Assembly: GCF_015223195.1 (NCBI RefSeq)
Contig: NZ_JADFUA010000004.1
Span: forward strand, 186,001 to 250,000
Reading direction: 5' to 3'
From: Chitinilyticum piscinae
GTDB taxonomy: Bacteria; Pseudomonadota; Gammaproteobacteria; Burkholderiales; Chitinibacteraceae
Length of the DNA: 64,000 bases
Shown here: in pieces, positions 26,457 to 38,221 of the stretch
Numbering within the stretch: position 1 is the stretch's first letter
How the letters are laid out: each line of letters begins with the position of its first letter
Position numbers and translations under genes: made by a program
The notes under the pieces: generated by a model
What the model was told of the DNA's origin: nothing
The model's database searches: none
The model's input: only the letters and a program-made list of their open reading frames with translations

Positions 26457-28355
26457 CTAGCCCTGCAACGCCTCCAGCGCTTCGTGCAGCTCCAGCCAGC
26501 GCAACTCGTACTCGTCCAGCAACCCCTTCACTTCCGCCTCGCGGCGCAGTGTCTGCTGCAGCTCATCCTTGTTTGCAGGGTCGTACAACCCCTCCTCACC
26601 CAATCGCTGACTGAGGCGCGCATGCTCTTCGGTGAGTGGTGCCATTTTCTTTTCCAGTTGCTGCAGCTCTTTTTCCAGTGGCTTGCGCTGACTGGCCAGT
26701 CGCTGCCGGGCTTCGGCCTCTTCACGTTTCTGGGTGCGCCGATCCATACTGGCCACCGAACCGCGCAAATCACCCTGCTGGCTTTGGCGCAAGTCCTGGC
26801 TGTAGCGCGTGTAGTCGTCAAGGTCACCATCAAAGGGGCGCACATGGCCTGCCTCGATCAACCAGAAATCATCAACCGTTGCGCGCAGCAGATGCCGGTC
26901 GTGCGAGACGACAATCAGCGCGCCTTCGAAATCCTGCATGGCCAGAGTCAGCGCCTGGCGCATTTCGATATCCAGGTGATTGGTAGGTTCGTCCAGCAGC
27001 AACAGATTCGGACGCTGCCAGATCAGCAACGCCAGTGCGAGCCGGGCCTTCTCGCCACCGGAGAATGGTGCAATCGGACTGGTCGCCATCTCGCCACGGA
27101 AATCGAAACCGCCAAGATAGTTGCGATGCTCCTGCTCGCGTGTGGTCGGATCCAGTTTCTGCAGGTGCCACAATGGGGACTCTTCCAGCCGCAGATGCTC
27201 AAGCTGGTGCTGGGCAAAATAACCGATCTTCAGCCCCTTGCCTTCAACCAGCTGACCGGCAAGCAAAGGGCGCTCGCCGGCCAGGGCCTTGATCAGGGTC
27301 GACTTGCCGGCGCCATTTACCCCGAGCAGACCCAACCGCGCCGATTTTTCCAGGCTGAGATTCAGACCGGTCAGGATGGGATTCGCGGCATCATAGCCGG
27401 CACTGCCATTTTCGATCCGCAGTAATGGATTGGGGCTGGATTCAGGCTCGCGAAATTCGAAACTGAACGGTGAATCAACGTGCGCGGCAGCAATGCGCTC
27501 CATGCGCTCCAGCGACTTGACGCGACTCTGCGCCTGCTTGGCCTTGCTGGCTTTGGCCTTGAAGCGGGTGATAAAAGACTCGAGATGGGCAATCTCTCGC
27601 TGCTGCTTTTCGAATGCCGCCTGCTGCAATGCCAGGCGCTGCGCCTTCTGCTCTTCAAAATCGGCGTAATTGCCGGTATAGAGTGCGAGTTGCGCACGCT
27701 CGATATGCAAAATCTGGCGTACGGTGTTGTCCAGAAAATCGCGATCGTGCGAAATGACCAGCAACATCCCCTGATAGCTGTTGAGCCAGTTTTCCAGCCA
27801 GACCACGGTTTCAAGATCCAGATGGTTCGTCGGCTCATCCAGCAGCAGCAGATCGGAGCGACACATCAGAGCCTGAGCCAGATTCAGGCGCATGCGCCAG
27901 CCACCCGAAAAGTTTGATACCGGCCGTGCGGTTTCTTCCTGACTGAAGCCCAGACCAGCCAGCAGTTTGCCAGCGCGAGCCCGCGCCGAATAACCATCAA
28001 TTGCCTCCAGTTGCGCCAGCAACTCGGCGTGGGCATGACCTTCATGATCGGCAATTCCCGCCAGCTCGCTTTCGATACGGCAGAGCTCGGCATCGCCTTG
28101 CAGTACATAATCCAGCGCCGAAATCGGCAATGCGGGGGTTTCCTGCGCAACATGCGCGATGGTGATGCGGGGCGGCATGTCCAGATCGCCGGAATCCGCA
28201 TGGATTTCACCGCGCAGCATGGCAAAGAGGCTGGATTTGCCGGCGCCATTGGCGCCCACCAGGCCAGTCTTGCTGCCAGGATGAAGGGTCAGATTGACGC
28301 GGTCCAGCAGTTGCTTGGTGCCGCGCAGCATAGAGAGATTGATAAGTCGGATCAT
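26457..28355 (-). CDS. yheS: ABC-F family ATPase YheS
   Basis: ABC-F proteins bind the ribosomal E site and help stalled or idle ribosomes; they are not transporters. The 632-residue protein closely follows E. coli YheS. It has two nucleotide-binding domains with Walker A GANGAGKSS (about 35) and GVNGAGKST (about 343). Both signature motifs are present, NFSGGWRMRLNLAQAL and PFSGGEKARLALALL, with LLLLDEPTNHLDLE and LLLLDEPTNHLDIE. A basic P-site linker around AKASKAKQAQSRVKSLERME lies between them, and a C-terminal coiled coil spans about residues 530-630. It has its own terminator. Physiological substrate in this organism is unknown. Confidence 0.93.
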   Translation of the reverse strand: MIRLINLSMLRGTKQLLDRVNLTLHPGSKTGLVGANGAGKSSLFAMLRGEIHADSGDLDMPPRITIAHVAQETPALPISALDYVLQGDAELCRIESELAGIADHEGHAHAELLAQLEAIDGYSARARAGKLLAGLGFSQEETARPVSNFSGGWRMRLNLAQALMCRSDLLLLDEPTNHLDLETVVWLENWLNSYQGMLLVISHDRDFLDNTVRQILHIERAQLALYTGNYADFEEQKAQRLALQQAAFEKQQREIAHLESFITRFKAKASKAKQAQSRVKSLERMERIAAAHVDSPFSFEFREPESSPNPLLRIENGSAGYDAANPILTGLNLSLEKSARLGLLGVNGAGKSTLIKALAGERPLLAGQLVEGKGLKIGYFAQHQLEHLRLEESPLWHLQKLDPTTREQEHRNYLGGFDFRGEMATSPIAPFSGGEKARLALALLIWQRPNLLLLDEPTNHLDIEMRQALTLAMQDFEGALIVVSHDRHLLRATVDDFWLIEAGHVRPFDGDLDDYTRYSQDLRQSQQGDLRGSVASMDRRTQKREEAEARQRLASQRKPLEKELQQLEKKMAPLTEEHARLSQRLGEEGLYDPANKDELQQTLRREAEVKGLLDEYELRWLELHEALEALQG

Positions 28356-28402
28356 GGGGCGGGAGTTTACCAGACGCCGCCCGATCCCGTTGCCAACGCG
28401 CG

Positions 28403-30589
28403 TTAGACTTCCAGCACCTGACGAACCGAGTCAATGGCGCGATCGGTCAGTGAGCCATCGGCATTCAGGCGACGGATCAAGCCCTTGCGAATTGCTGCAT
28501 GCATTTCATGACGCAACAGAGTCTTGCCATTCCCCCCTGACCGATTGGTCAGCAGGAAGCGAGTTCCCTGGGGGCTGATCCAGGAGACACGCAGCCGCTG
28601 TGGCTGCGCCTCGCCATCAAGCAAGAATTCGACCCATTCCCCGCGCTCCGGCAGCAAATCCTGCGGCACCGGTTGCAGCGCAGGAACCGGCTCGGGCGCT
28701 GGCAAGAGCGCAACCTGCTCCTGAATGGCCGGCGCGGCCAGATCCACAGTCGCGGGAGTCTGCGGCTTGAGCCCGGCACGAATCGCGGCGGCATGGCAAT
28801 GCACCAGTTCAGCAAAGAAGGCCTTGCATTCCTCATCGCTCGAGCCGGCTGCGCGTGAACCATCCTCCAGCGTTTTCAGCATGTCTGGCAGCACATTGAC
28901 GAGCTGCAGGCGCTCTTCGGCCCCGGATTTGGGCTGGACACTCCAGATCAGCTGATCCATGGCCCTCACCCGTGCAGCGAATAGCGGCTCCTCTTCTCCT
29001 TGCGGGCCATAGGCATGCGCCAGAGCCGGTCGCCAATGCCGTGCCAGGAAATCAGCAACCAGAATGGGTAATTCCTGAGTACTCAGGCGCACCCGTACTA
29101 GCGTATCCGCAGTGGCACGCCCCAGTTCGCTGACTTCGTTATCCAGCAGCTCGCTGGTCGTACTGGCCGTACTGGCTTCGACATTTTTGAGCTCGGCGGC
29201 CAGATACGATTCCAGCTCCTGCAGCGCCAGCTCGAAGACTTCGACATTGTCGTCGAACTTGGCGACAACCCAGGCGACAACAGTCGCCAGTTTTTCGAAA
29301 CGCTGGTCGCCGGCTTCCATCTTGTCCGGTGCATCCAGCGCCGCGTCGGCGATGCAGTCAAGCAGACGGCGTGCCGGATGGTTCTTGCGGGAGAAGAACG
29401 ACCCATCAAGCATCGATACTTTCAGCACCGGAATCTGCAGGCGGCCAATCAATCCTTTGACGGTTACCGGCAGGCGACTGTCGTTGAACATGTGTTCGAA
29501 CAACAGCGCTACCAGATCCAGCGTCATGCCATCGACCTGCGACAGCTTTTTCGCCCACTGCGTCGAGCGCAGCATGGCCACCATATTCCGACCGGCCAGC
29601 GGATCCGCAACCGCGTCACCTTCCGGCGCCGCCTTGCCCTGCAAGGGATTGCGTTTTTGCAAGGCACTCAGGAATTCGAGCCACTGCGGTGCAGGCTGTG
29701 CATGCAGCGCTTCGGGCGCCCCCTCATCTTCGGCTTGCTGCTGCAGTGCAGTAAAGTGGGCCGCAAGTTCCTCGGTGACATGCACAGGCAAGGTAGCGCC
29801 CTGTTCGGCTGACCTTGCAGGCGCAGCCTGTGACGCCTCCTGCCCTGATGTGGCCGTCTGCTGCACGACTGGCCGCGAAGGCGGGCGCTGCGGATTTTTC
29901 GGGCGCACCGAGACAGGTTCGACATGCTGCTGAATCAGGAACTGATTGACACTGCGGTACACCTGCGCCACTTGGCCGGCCAGTTCGCGCTCGAATGCCT
30001 TCAGCGCCACCAGGCGGGCATCCAGCCCGCTTTCCAGTTGCCGGCAAGCAGTCAGGAAGGCTTCGCAGATGGCCTCCGGACTCATCGGGTTGGCGCTGGC
30101 TTCGTCAGGCGAAATCAGCGAAGCGAAACGCTGCTCAAGTTGGGTCAACTCTTCGCCGCCGTTATTTTTCAGTACCTGAGCCAGATTGGTCGCGCTCAGA
30201 TTTTCTTCGTATTCATCGTTGGCAACCAGGGAAAGCGTCGTCTCCGGCGCTTTGACCTTGTAGAAATCCGATTTGGCCTGCTGGCTTTGTGCATGCTGCA
30301 TGCGGGCATTGAAAGCAGCGATAAAACGCTGGCGAAACTCTTCAGCCAGCACGGCTCGCTTGCGCTGCATTTCGGCGCGGGCTGCGAAATAGGTATCGCG
30401 CAAGGCACGGTCGTGGGTTTTGTCTGCCAGATCGAGATAGGTTTGCTCAAGACGGATAAAGAAACCGTCGAGCGACTGTCCCAGCAGCTGAATCGCAAGA
30501 TCACGGCAGGCGGCGAGCGTCGGATCAGCCGCAAATCCGGCCGAAGCAGCTGCACTTCGATTGGACGACTGCGTATTCGGAATGCTCAT
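28403..30589 (-). CDS. DUF1631 family protein
   Basis: A large (728-residue) protein of unknown function matching the DUF1631 pattern: a conserved N-terminal helical block (RDLAIQLLGQSLDGFFIRLEQ), a low-complexity Pro/Gln/Ala segment at about 215-275, a helical middle domain, and the C-terminal beta-rich end GEWVEFLLDGEAQPQRLRVSW with FLLTNRSGGNGKTL. The last segment resembles PilZ-like beta barrels found at the ends of such proteins, but no cyclic di-GMP RxxxR motif is evident. No signal peptide or membrane helix. RBS GGAG is present. An AT-rich stretch at 30620-30660 probably holds the promoter. It is divergent from the glutamate dehydrogenase gene. Confidence 0.8.
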   Translation of the reverse strand: MSIPNTQSSNRSAAASAGFAADPTLAACRDLAIQLLGQSLDGFFIRLEQTYLDLADKTHDRALRDTYFAARAEMQRKRAVLAEEFRQRFIAAFNARMQHAQSQQAKSDFYKVKAPETTLSLVANDEYEENLSATNLAQVLKNNGGEELTQLEQRFASLISPDEASANPMSPEAICEAFLTACRQLESGLDARLVALKAFERELAGQVAQVYRSVNQFLIQQHVEPVSVRPKNPQRPPSRPVVQQTATSGQEASQAAPARSAEQGATLPVHVTEELAAHFTALQQQAEDEGAPEALHAQPAPQWLEFLSALQKRNPLQGKAAPEGDAVADPLAGRNMVAMLRSTQWAKKLSQVDGMTLDLVALLFEHMFNDSRLPVTVKGLIGRLQIPVLKVSMLDGSFFSRKNHPARRLLDCIADAALDAPDKMEAGDQRFEKLATVVAWVVAKFDDNVEVFELALQELESYLAAELKNVEASTASTTSELLDNEVSELGRATADTLVRVRLSTQELPILVADFLARHWRPALAHAYGPQGEEEPLFAARVRAMDQLIWSVQPKSGAEERLQLVNVLPDMLKTLEDGSRAAGSSDEECKAFFAELVHCHAAAIRAGLKPQTPATVDLAAPAIQEQVALLPAPEPVPALQPVPQDLLPERGEWVEFLLDGEAQPQRLRVSWISPQGTRFLLTNRSGGNGKTLLRHEMHAAIRKGLIRRLNADGSLTDRAIDSVRQVLEV

Positions 30590-30776
30590 GGCAACGCTCC
30601 GTGCCTCGGGATGAGACGAATTTGATAAATATTAGCACATCATGATATTTTAAATCCACTACCAGCCATCACCTGTAGCGCCACTCTGGTCTGCAAGATC
30701 CAAAACGCCCGTAGTCACTTCGATGGCAAGCCAAGCCGTGAGTGCCTAAGCTGAGACAAACCAGCAGGAGGCTGAA

Positions 30777-33700
30777 ATGACGCGTTTGATCGAGACCCTA
30801 CAGGAACTGATCCCCTCCAGAGACTGTACCAGCGCCGCTGGCTGGATTCCATTGTATTTCAGAGACTTGCCGGAAGAAGATACAGCGGTGCGCACGCCGG
30901 ACAGCTGGTTATGCCAGTTTCTGCTGCACCTTCGTCTCGCCCAATCCTTACCGGAAGCTGGCAAAGCCTACCGCATCACGATCTGCAATCCGGAACTCTC
31001 GGAACATGGCTGGCAATCCCGCCATACAGTCGTCGACCTGGTCATCAATGACATGCCTTTTCTGGTGGACACGATTTCCATGGCCATTGCCAGGCAGGGG
31101 CTGAAAATCCACCTGATCATTCATCCCGTCATGCGCGGAATCAGGAGTGAATCCGGTGAACTCTGCGTCGATCTCGGCGGCACCCGGCATGAAGCCTGGA
31201 TGCATTTCGAAATCGACCGGATTACCGGCCCCCGTCTTGACGAGCTCGAAGCCGAAATCGATGCTGCCCTGCAGGCGCTGCTGGCGGCCGTGGCAGACTG
31301 GCCCGCCATGGTCCGCCGTGTCGGCGAAGAACGGGAATGGCTCTCCCGTCAACCGGCGGCATCCGCACATGGCGAAGCGGCCGAATTTCTTGACTGGCTG
31401 CTGGCTGGCAATTTCGTTTTTCTGGGCTGCCGGGACTATCTGCTCAAGGATGGCCAGCTGGATATCGTCCCTGACTCGAATCTTGGCATCATCCGCAATA
31501 CCAGAGGCAATGGCACCTCGCGGGTCTGGCAGCATCTGCCCGCCGCGCTCAGGGCTCAGGCCTATGCAGCCGAACGTCCGGTCCAGCTGACCAAATCCGA
31601 ACGCCGCTCGATCATCCACCGCCCGGCTTACCTCGATCTGGTCATGCTGCGCCGTTTTGATGCGGCGGGGGAACTGGAAAGCGAACTTCGCCTGTTCGGG
31701 CTCTACTCGGCCAGTGCCTATAACACGCCATCGCGCCAGATCCCGCTGATCCGGCAGAAAATCGATCAGGTTCTGCAACTGTGCAGTGCCGATCTCAGCG
31801 GCCATCGCGGCAAGGCCCTGCTGAACATTCTGGACACCTACCCGCGCGACGAACTGATCGAAATCGATCCGGAGAGTCTCGCCCGCATCGCCAGCGGCAT
31901 CCTCGGTCTCAACGAGCGGCAACGGGTCAGGGCGTTTTTCCGTGATGATCTCTACGGGCGTTACACCTCGGTCATGCTGTTTGTGCCGCGTGACAACTAC
32001 AACTCGGACCTGCGGGAAAAAATCATCGAGCTGCTGCGTACGCAGTTGTCGGGCTCGCGCGTCGAATTCACCGTCACGATGAACGACAGCCCGCTGGCGC
32101 GCATCCATTTTCTGGTTCATCGCAATCCCGATGCACCACCGCCGCTCACGGACAACGCCACACTCGAAGCACGCATTGCCGTCATGGCGCGCCGCTGGCA
32201 GGACGGACTGCTGGAAGCCCTGTTGGCCATGCACGGGGAAGAAACCGGCAACACGCTCTTCCAGCGCTATCAGCATGCCTTCAGCGCCGCATACTGTGCC
32301 GAACATCAACCTGAAGTTGCCGTACACGATATCGACCACATCGAACTGGCACGTTCAGCCGGAACGCTCCAGCTTGCGCTGCATCCGGCCGGGCCGCTGG
32401 ATCGGCGAAACTGGCGCATCAAACTGTATCACACCCACTCCGTCACGCTATCGGACTGCCTGCCTCTGCTGGAAAACCTCGGCCTGCACGTGATTGACGA
32501 GCGGCCACATCCCGTCATGATCGGCAGCGTATCACCGGCCTGGGTGATTGATATCGGCATCGAACTTCCCGATGGCTGTAGCCTGGAAAAAACACCCGAC
32601 CGCCAGCGTCTGCTGGAGGGGTTTGCGGCGACCTTTGCCGGCCAGAATGAAAATGACAGCTTCAACCGCCTGCTGCTGTTCGCCGGACTTGAGTGGCAGG
32701 ATGTGCGACTGCTGCGAGCTTACTGCCGTTTTCTCAAGCAAGTGGGCCTCAAGCATGCCAGCGAACATCTGGCCGAGACACTGATCCGGCTACAGTCCAT
32801 GACCCGCCAGCTGGCACTGCTCTTTCACCTGCGCCACGATCCGGACAATCCGCAGGATGCGGTTGCTGATTTGCTGGCCGAAGAAATCGCCCAGGGCAGC
32901 GTCGCACTGCCGAATGCCGATGACGAGCGGGTCATCAGTAGCCTGCTTTCCGCGATTGAGGCCACGGTGCGCAGCAATTTCTACCAGCTCACCCCTGCCG
33001 GCACCCCGAAAGCCTACCTGTCGTTCAAACTCGAATCAGCGCGCGTTCTGGGCATGCCACAGCCGGTACCGCTCTTCGAAATCTTTGTTTACGCTGCCGA
33101 TTTCGAAGGCGTACATCTGCGTGGCGGCAAAGTGGCACGTGGCGGGCTGCGCTGGTCGGACCGGCGCGAAGATTTTCGCACCGAGGTGCTAGGGCTGGTA
33201 AAAGCACAGATGGTCAAGAACACGGTCATTGTGCCGGTTGGCTCCAAAGGCGGCTTTGTGCTGAAAAATCCGCCGGTACAACGCGAAGCCTGGCTGGAGT
33301 GCGGCCAGCGCTGTTACCAGAACTTCATCCGCGGGCTGCTCGATCTGACCGACAACCGCAAAAATGGCGAAATTATCCCGCCGGCACGGCTGCGCCGGCG
33401 CGACGCAGACGACCCCTATCTCGTGGTTGCCGCCGACAAGGGAACGGCCAGCTTTTCCGATCTGGCCAACTCGGTCAGCCAGGAATACGGCTTCTGGCTT
33501 GACGACGCCTTCGCGTCAGGCGGCTCGGCTGGCTATGACCACAAGAAAATGGGGATCACTGCCCGCGGCGCCTGGGTATCGGTCGAGCGCCATTTCCTCG
33601 AGCTGGGCATTGCCCCGCTAAAGGACGCGTTTACTGTCGTCGGGATCGGCGACATGTCGGGCGATGTCTTCGGCAATGGCATGCTGCTCTCGCCCCGGAT

Positions 33701-35420
33701 CTGCCTGCTGGCGGCTTTTGATCACCGGCATATTTTCCTTGATCCGGCCCCCGACCCCGTAGTATCGCTAGCAGAGCGGCAGCGGCTGTTTCTGCTGCCG
33801 CGTTCAAGCTGGGAAGATTACGACCCGAGCCTGATTTCAAAAGGAGGAGGGGTATACTCGCGCACACTAAAGAAAATCAAGATATCCAGCGAAATACGCG
33901 AAGCCCTATGCATTGATGCCGATGAGCTTGAGCCCAATGCACTAATCCAGCAATTGCTCAAGGCGCCGGTCGACCTGCTGTACAACGGCGGGATCGGCAC
34001 CTACGTCAAGGCCAGCACGCAAAGCCATGCCGAAGTCAATGATCGCTCCAATGACGTATTGCGCGTCGATGGACGCGAGTTGCGCTGCCGCTGTGTTTCC
34101 GAAGGCGGCAACCTGGGCTTCACCCAGTCCGGACGCATCGAATACGCCCTTAATGGCGGCCGCATCCATACCGACGCGATCGATAATTCGGCCGGGGTCG
34201 ATTGCTCGGATCATGAAGTCAACATCAAGATCCTGCTCGGCGGCATCGTGGCCGACGGGGATCTGACCATCAAGCAGCGCAATACGCTTCTGGCCAGCAT
34301 GACCGATGCAGTTGCGGCGCAGGTTCTCGCCGACAATGCCGGCCAGACCCTGGCACTGGCACTGGAAGCGGCGCAGGGGGTCTCCCTGTTGCCGGTGCAC
34401 CAGCGCTTCATGCAAGCACTGGAAGCCAGCGGCAAACTATCGCGCCGGCTGGAATACCTGCCCAGTGACAGCGTCATCCAGTCGCGACTGGAAGCTGACC
34501 AGGCCCTGACTCGTCCCGAGCTGGCCGTACTGCTGGCCTACGCCAAGATCGTGCTCAGCCAGTCACTACTGGCCAGCGCGCTCCCGGACGAGCCGCAATT
34601 TGCCGGCACCCTGCTCGCCTACTTCCCGCAGGCCCTGGTTGAACACTACAGCAACCGCATCGCCCGCCACCCGTTGCGCCGGGAAATCATTACGACTGCA
34701 ATCACCAACCGCATCGTCAACCAGTACGGGCTGACCTGTGTGTTCCGCCTGACCGAAGAAACCGAATCGGGCGCAGACAAGGTGGTCGACGCGCTGCTGC
34801 GCGCCGAGGCACTGCTCGCTGGTGGCGAGCGCATCCGTCAGCTCGAAGGGGCCGCCGCACGGCTGGGCGCCAATGAACAGATCCGCCAGTTGCTCGCCGT
34901 ACGCCAGCACACGGAACGGCTGGCGCGCTGGCTGCTGCAGCACCCGCAACCCGGCGAGCGGCAGCTAAGCCTGTGGCCGGTTCTGCTGGGTCGCATCGCG
35001 CCCACCGAGGCCGACAGCGCGGAATATTGCTCCGGACTGGAACATGCCCTTGGCATGATGGAACTGTTGCTGCGTCTGCCCGAACACCTCGATGATCAGG
35101 AACTGCAACTGCTCTGCCAGAGCTATCTGGGGCTGTACCGCACACTGGAGCTGGACTGGCTGTCGAGCGTCATCGAATCCCTGCCGCGCAGCAACCGCTG
35201 GCAGACGCTGGCGCGGCTGGCCGCCCGCGATGAACTGCACCGCATCCACGCCGAACTGACGCTGGCCGCGGCCAGCAGTGGCTGCGAGGCGTGGCTCGAC
35301 CAGCACGGCGATGACCGGACACGCATCGGGCGTCTCTTTGCCGAATTGCGCACTGCCCCTTGTGACCTGGCCATGATCACGGCGGCCCTGCGAGAACTGC
35401 GAGCCCGGCTGCTCAGCTGA
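30777..35420 (+). CDS. gdhB: NAD-specific glutamate dehydrogenase, large (180-kDa) class
   Basis: The enzyme oxidises glutamate to 2-oxoglutarate with NAD and is catabolic. At 1547 residues it belongs to the large GDH class of Streptomyces, Pseudomonas and Caulobacter. The N-terminal half (to about 750) has ACT-like and helical regulatory domains. The catalytic core begins near 780 with [19 protein letters not shown] and [20 protein letters not shown], holding the glutamate-binding lysines. The Rossmann part follows with [14 protein letters not shown] and [21 protein letters not shown] is seven bases before ATG. It is a single gene with its own terminator. It is often allosterically controlled in relatives; the effectors here cannot be read from sequence. 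Confidence 0.93.
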   Translation: MTRLIETLQELIPSRDCTSAAGWIPLYFRDLPEEDTAVRTPDSWLCQFLLHLRLAQSLPEAGKAYRITICNPELSEHGWQSRHTVVDLVINDMPFLVDTISMAIARQGLKIHLIIHPVMRGIRSESGELCVDLGGTRHEAWMHFEIDRITGPRLDELEAEIDAALQALLAAVADWPAMVRRVGEEREWLSRQPAASAHGEAAEFLDWLLAGNFVFLGCRDYLLKDGQLDIVPDSNLGIIRNTRGNGTSRVWQHLPAALRAQAYAAERPVQLTKSERRSIIHRPAYLDLVMLRRFDAAGELESELRLFGLYSASAYNTPSRQIPLIRQKIDQVLQLCSADLSGHRGKALLNILDTYPRDELIEIDPESLARIASGILGLNERQRVRAFFRDDLYGRYTSVMLFVPRDNYNSDLREKIIELLRTQLSGSRVEFTVTMNDSPLARIHFLVHRNPDAPPPLTDNATLEARIAVMARRWQDGLLEALLAMHGEETGNTLFQRYQHAFSAAYCAEHQPEVAVHDIDHIELARSAGTLQLALHPAGPLDRRNWRIKLYHTHSVTLSDCLPLLENLGLHVIDERPHPVMIGSVSPAWVIDIGIELPDGCSLEKTPDRQRLLEGFAATFAGQNENDSFNRLLLFAGLEWQDVRLLRAYCRFLKQVGLKHASEHLAETLIRLQSMTRQLALLFHLRHDPDNPQDAVADLLAEEIAQGSVALPNADDERVISSLLSAIEATVRSNFYQLTPAGTPKAYLSFKLESARVLGMPQPVPLFEIFVYAADFEGVHLRGGKVARGGLRWSDRREDFRTEVLGLVKAQMVKNTVIVPVGSKGGFVLKNPPVQREAWLECGQRCYQNFIRGLLDLTDNRKNGEIIPPARLRRRDADDPYLVVAADKGTASFSDLANSVSQEYGFWLDDAFASGGSAGYDHKKMGITARGAWVSVERHFLELGIAPLKDAFTVVGIGDMSGDVFGNGMLLSPRICLLAAFDHRHIFLDPAPDPVVSLAERQRLFLLPRSSWEDYDPSLISKGGGVYSRTLKKIKISSEIREALCIDADELEPNALIQQLLKAPVDLLYNGGIGTYVKASTQSHAEVNDRSNDVLRVDGRELRCRCVSEGGNLGFTQSGRIEYALNGGRIHTDAIDNSAGVDCSDHEVNIKILLGGIVADGDLTIKQRNTLLASMTDAVAAQVLADNAGQTLALALEAAQGVSLLPVHQRFMQALEASGKLSRRLEYLPSDSVIQSRLEADQALTRPELAVLLAYAKIVLSQSLLASALPDEPQFAGTLLAYFPQALVEHYSNRIARHPLRREIITTAITNRIVNQYGLTCVFRLTEETESGADKVVDALLRAEALLAGGERIRQLEGAAARLGANEQIRQLLAVRQHTERLARWLLQHPQPGERQLSLWPVLLGRIAPTEADSAEYCSGLEHALGMMELLLRLPEHLDDQELQLLCQSYLGLYRTLELDWLSSVIESLPRSNRWQTLARLAARDELHRIHAELTLAAASSGCEAWLDQHGDDRTRIGRLFAELRTAPCDLAMITAALRELRARLLS

Positions 35421-35438
35421 CACAGCGCTTAGAGGCAC

Positions 35439-35464
35439 ACCGCCGGCTGCTGCCGGCGGTTTTT
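35439..35464 (+). terminator. Rho-independent terminator of the glutamate dehydrogenase gene
   Basis: A perfect 9-bp GC-rich stem (ACCGCCGGC and its complement) with loop TGCT, followed by TTTTC, 18 bases after the stop. Confidence 0.92.
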
Positions 35465-35500
35465 CTTGCGCACTGCGCGCCAGAGCGGGCGCCGGGCTGG

Positions 35501-35506
35501 TATAAT
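35501..35506 (+). promoter_or_regulatory. extended -10 promoter of prfB
   Basis: A consensus TATAAT preceded by TGG (extended -10) lies 37 bases before the prfB ATG and after the upstream terminator. No -35 match is seen, as allowed for extended -10 promoters. Confidence 0.6.
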
Positions 35507-35542
35507 CACCGGTTTTGCAAGCACATTAGCGGACTGAACTGC

Positions 35543-36646
35543 ATGGAAGCGGAACAGCTCAATCAGATCGCCAACCGGTTTGATGATCTTGGCCAGCGCG
35601 CCGAGGAACTGAAACGATATCTGGATTACCCGACCAAGGTTGACCGCCTCGAAGAGGTGGTGCGCATGAGCGAGGATCCGGAACTCTGGAACGACCCGAA
35701 GAAAGCCCAGGAAGTCGGTCGCGAGAAGAAAGCCCTCGAAGACGTGGTCGTCGTGCTCGACGACGTGACCAGTGGCGTCAATGACGGCCGCGAGCTGTTC
35801 GAGATGGCGCGGGCCGAGGATGACTTCGACACCGTTGCCGCCATCGAGGACGACCTTGTGCAGCTCGAAGAGCGCATCGCCAAGCTCGAATTCCGCCGCA
35901 TGTTCAACAACCCGATGGATCCGAACGCCTGCTTTATCGACATCCAGTCGGGCGCCGGTGGCACCGAAGCGCAGGATTGGGCCGGCATGCTGCTGCGCAT
36001 GTACGTCCGCTACGGCGAGCGCAAGGGTTTTACTGTCGAAGTGATGGAAGAGTCCGAAGGCGAAGTGGCCGGCATTACCAGCGCCACCATCAAGCTGACC
36101 GGCGATTACGCCTACGGCTTCCTGCGCACCGAAACCGGTGTGCACCGCCTGGTGCGCGTTTCGCCGTTCGATTCGAACGCCCGCCGTCATACCTCGTTCT
36201 GCTCGGTGTTCGTGTACCCGGAAGTCGACGACAGTTTCGAGATCGAGATCAACCCGGCCGATGTGCGCACCGACACCTACCGTGCCAGCGGTGCGGGTGG
36301 CCAGCACATCAACAAGACCGATTCAGCCGTGCGCCTGACACACATGCCGACCGGCATTGTCGTGCAATGCCAAAATGACCGTTCGCAGCACCGCAACCGT
36401 GACGAAGCCTGGTCCATGCTGCGCGCCAAGCTGTACGAACTGGAGCTGCGCAAGCGCATGGAAGCCCAGCAGCAACTCGAAGCCGGCAAGTCCGACATCG
36501 GCTGGGGCCACCAGATCCGCTCCTACGTCTTCGACCAGAGCCGCATCAAGGATCTGCGTACCGGCTACGAAGTCGGCAACCTCAAGGGCGTCATGGATGG
36601 CGACCTCGACGGCTTTATCGAGGCCAGCCTCAAGCAAGGCGTTTAA
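35543..36646 (+). CDS. prfB: peptide chain release factor 2, without programmed frameshift
   Basis: RF2 releases peptides at UGA and UAA. The 367-residue protein has the tripeptide anticodon SPF (in [13 protein letters not shown]) and the catalytic GGQ in [16 protein letters not shown]. In many bacteria the gene is split at codon 26 by an in-frame TGA that needs a +1 frameshift. Here the equivalent stretch reads RYLDYPTK from CGA TAT CTG GAT TAC in a single open frame, so no frameshift is needed and RF2 does not control its own level this way. It lies upstream of lysS, the conserved prfB-lysS pair. Confidence 0.97.
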   Translation: MEAEQLNQIANRFDDLGQRAEELKRYLDYPTKVDRLEEVVRMSEDPELWNDPKKAQEVGREKKALEDVVVVLDDVTSGVNDGRELFEMARAEDDFDTVAAIEDDLVQLEERIAKLEFRRMFNNPMDPNACFIDIQSGAGGTEAQDWAGMLLRMYVRYGERKGFTVEVMEESEGEVAGITSATIKLTGDYAYGFLRTETGVHRLVRVSPFDSNARRHTSFCSVFVYPEVDDSFEIEINPADVRTDTYRASGAGGQHINKTDSAVRLTHMPTGIVVQCQNDRSQHRNRDEAWSMLRAKLYELELRKRMEAQQQLEAGKSDIGWGHQIRSYVFDQSRIKDLRTGYEVGNLKGVMDGDLDGFIEASLKQGV

Positions 36647-36657
36647 TTCATTTCAGG

Positions 36658-36682
36658 CAGGCAGATACAGGGTATCTGCCTG
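36658..36682. repeat. perfect hairpin containing a dyad element between prfB and lysS
   Basis: CAGGCAGATAC and GTATCTGCCTG form an 11-bp perfect stem with a 3-base loop, 12 bases after the prfB stop. The right part (36668-36682, CAGG-GTATCTG-CCTG) is also a copy of the dyad element. It lacks a T run, so it is unlikely to be a full terminator; it may tune prfB-lysS read-through or bind a regulator. Confidence 0.6.
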
Positions 36683-36718
36683 TAATCCATTCAGATCAAG
36701 AATCGCAGGCCAATACCC

Positions 36719-38221
36719 ATGTCCGACGAACAAATCATCCAGCAAGACGAAAACCAGATCATCGCCGAGCGCCGCGCCAAGCTGGCCAACATCCGCGCCA
36801 ATGGCGTCGCCTTCCCCAACGACTTCAAGCGCGAGCACCTGTCTGCCGATCTGCACGCCAAATACGGCGAAGTCGAGAAGGAAGAACTGGAAGGCCAAGC
36901 AGTTAGCGTGGCCGTAGCCGGCCGCATGATGCTCAAGCGCGTGATGGGCAAGGCCAGCTTTGCCACCGTGCAGGACGGTGCCGGCCGCATCCAGTTCTAC
37001 ATCACCCGCGACAACGTCGGTGAAGAGGTGTACGCCAGTTTCAAGACCTGGGACATGGGCGACATCATCGCGGCCAAGGGTACGCTGATGAAAACCAAGA
37101 CCGGCGAACTGTCGGTACAAGTGTCGGAACTGCGCCTGCTGACCAAATCACTGCGCCCGCTACCGGAAAAATTCCACGGCCTCACCGATCAGGAACAGAA
37201 ATACCGCCAGCGCTATCTGGATCTGATCACCAACGACACCAGCCGCGATACCTTCGTGAAGCGCTCGCGCATCGTGCAGAAGATTCGCGAGTTCATGGTG
37301 AACGAGCGCTATCTGGAAGTCGAAACCCCGATGATGCACCCGATCCCCGGTGGCGCCTCGGCCAAGCCCTTCATCACCCACCACAACGCGCTGGACATGC
37401 AACTGTTCCTGCGCATTGCACCGGAGCTCTACCTGAAGCGTCTGGTCGTTGGCGGCATGGAACGCGTGTTTGAAATCAACCGCAACTTCCGCAACGAAGG
37501 CATGAGCACCCGTCACAACCCCGAATTCACGATGATGGAGTTCTACGAGGCCTACGCCGACTACGAACGCATGATCGACCTGACCGAGGGCGTGATCCGC
37601 TTTGCTGCGAAGGAAGTCATCGGCCATACCGTGATCGACTACCAGGGCAAGCAGGTTGACCTGTCCAAGCCCTTTGCCCGCTTCACCATCGCCGCCGCCA
37701 TCCAGCACTACAACCCGCAGTACACCGACGAGCAGCTGCACGACCGCGCCTTCCTGAAGGCCGAAATCGCGCGCCTGGGCGGCAAACCGGTCCTGACGGA
37801 TGGCATCGGCGGCCTGCAACTGAGCCTGTTTGAAGAAACCACCGAAGAAAAGCTGTGGGAGCCGACCTTCATCATCGACTACCCGGCAGAAGTCTCCCCG
37901 CTGGCGCGCGCGTCCGACACCCGCCCGGGCATTACCGAACGCTTCGAGCTGTTCATCGTTGGCCGCGAACATGCGAATGGCTATTCCGAGTTGAACGATC
38001 CGGAAGACCAGGCCGAGCGCTTCCAGGCGCAGGTTGCCCTGAAGGACAAGGGCGATGACGAAGCCATGCACTATGACGCCGATTATGTACGCGCACTGGA
38101 ATTCGGCCTGCCGCCGACCGGTGGTTGCGGCATCGGCATCGACCGCCTGGTGATGCTGCTGACGGATGCTCCGAGCATTCGCGACGTAATCCTCTTCCCG
38201 CAAATGCGCCGCGAAGATTAA
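36719..38221 (+). CDS. lysS: lysyl-tRNA synthetase, class II
   Basis: LysS charges tRNA-Lys. The 500-residue class II enzyme has an N-terminal OB anticodon-binding domain (about residues 60-165, [23 protein letters not shown]) and a catalytic core with motif 1 near [16 protein letters not shown]. Motif 2 is [26 protein letters not shown] (only part is given as fused text), and motif 3 is [19 protein letters not shown]. It is the normal partner downstream of prfB. A terminator lies 57 bases after the stop, and a dyad element overlaps the stop codon. Confidence 0.97.
   Translation: MSDEQIIQQDENQIIAERRAKLANIRANGVAFPNDFKREHLSADLHAKYGEVEKEELEGQAVSVAVAGRMMLKRVMGKASFATVQDGAGRIQFYITRDNVGEEVYASFKTWDMGDIIAAKGTLMKTKTGELSVQVSELRLLTKSLRPLPEKFHGLTDQEQKYRQRYLDLITNDTSRDTFVKRSRIVQKIREFMVNERYLEVETPMMHPIPGGASAKPFITHHNALDMQLFLRIAPELYLKRLVVGGMERVFEINRNFRNEGMSTRHNPEFTMMEFYEAYADYERMIDLTEGVIRFAAKEVIGHTVIDYQGKQVDLSKPFARFTIAAAIQHYNPQYTDEQLHDRAFLKAEIARLGGKPVLTDGIGGLQLSLFEETTEEKLWEPTFIIDYPAEVSPLARASDTRPGITERFELFIVGREHANGYSELNDPEDQAERFQAQVALKDKGDDEAMHYDADYVRALEFGLPPTGGCGIGIDRLVMLLTDAPSIRDVILFPQMRRED

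Noticed and set aside
33840-33860. Strong SD-like AAAGGAGGAGG followed by a TATACT box inside the glutamate dehydrogenase gene
   Set aside because: It encodes an ordinary Lys-Gly-Gly-Gly stretch in frame, and no start codon with a plausible product follows.
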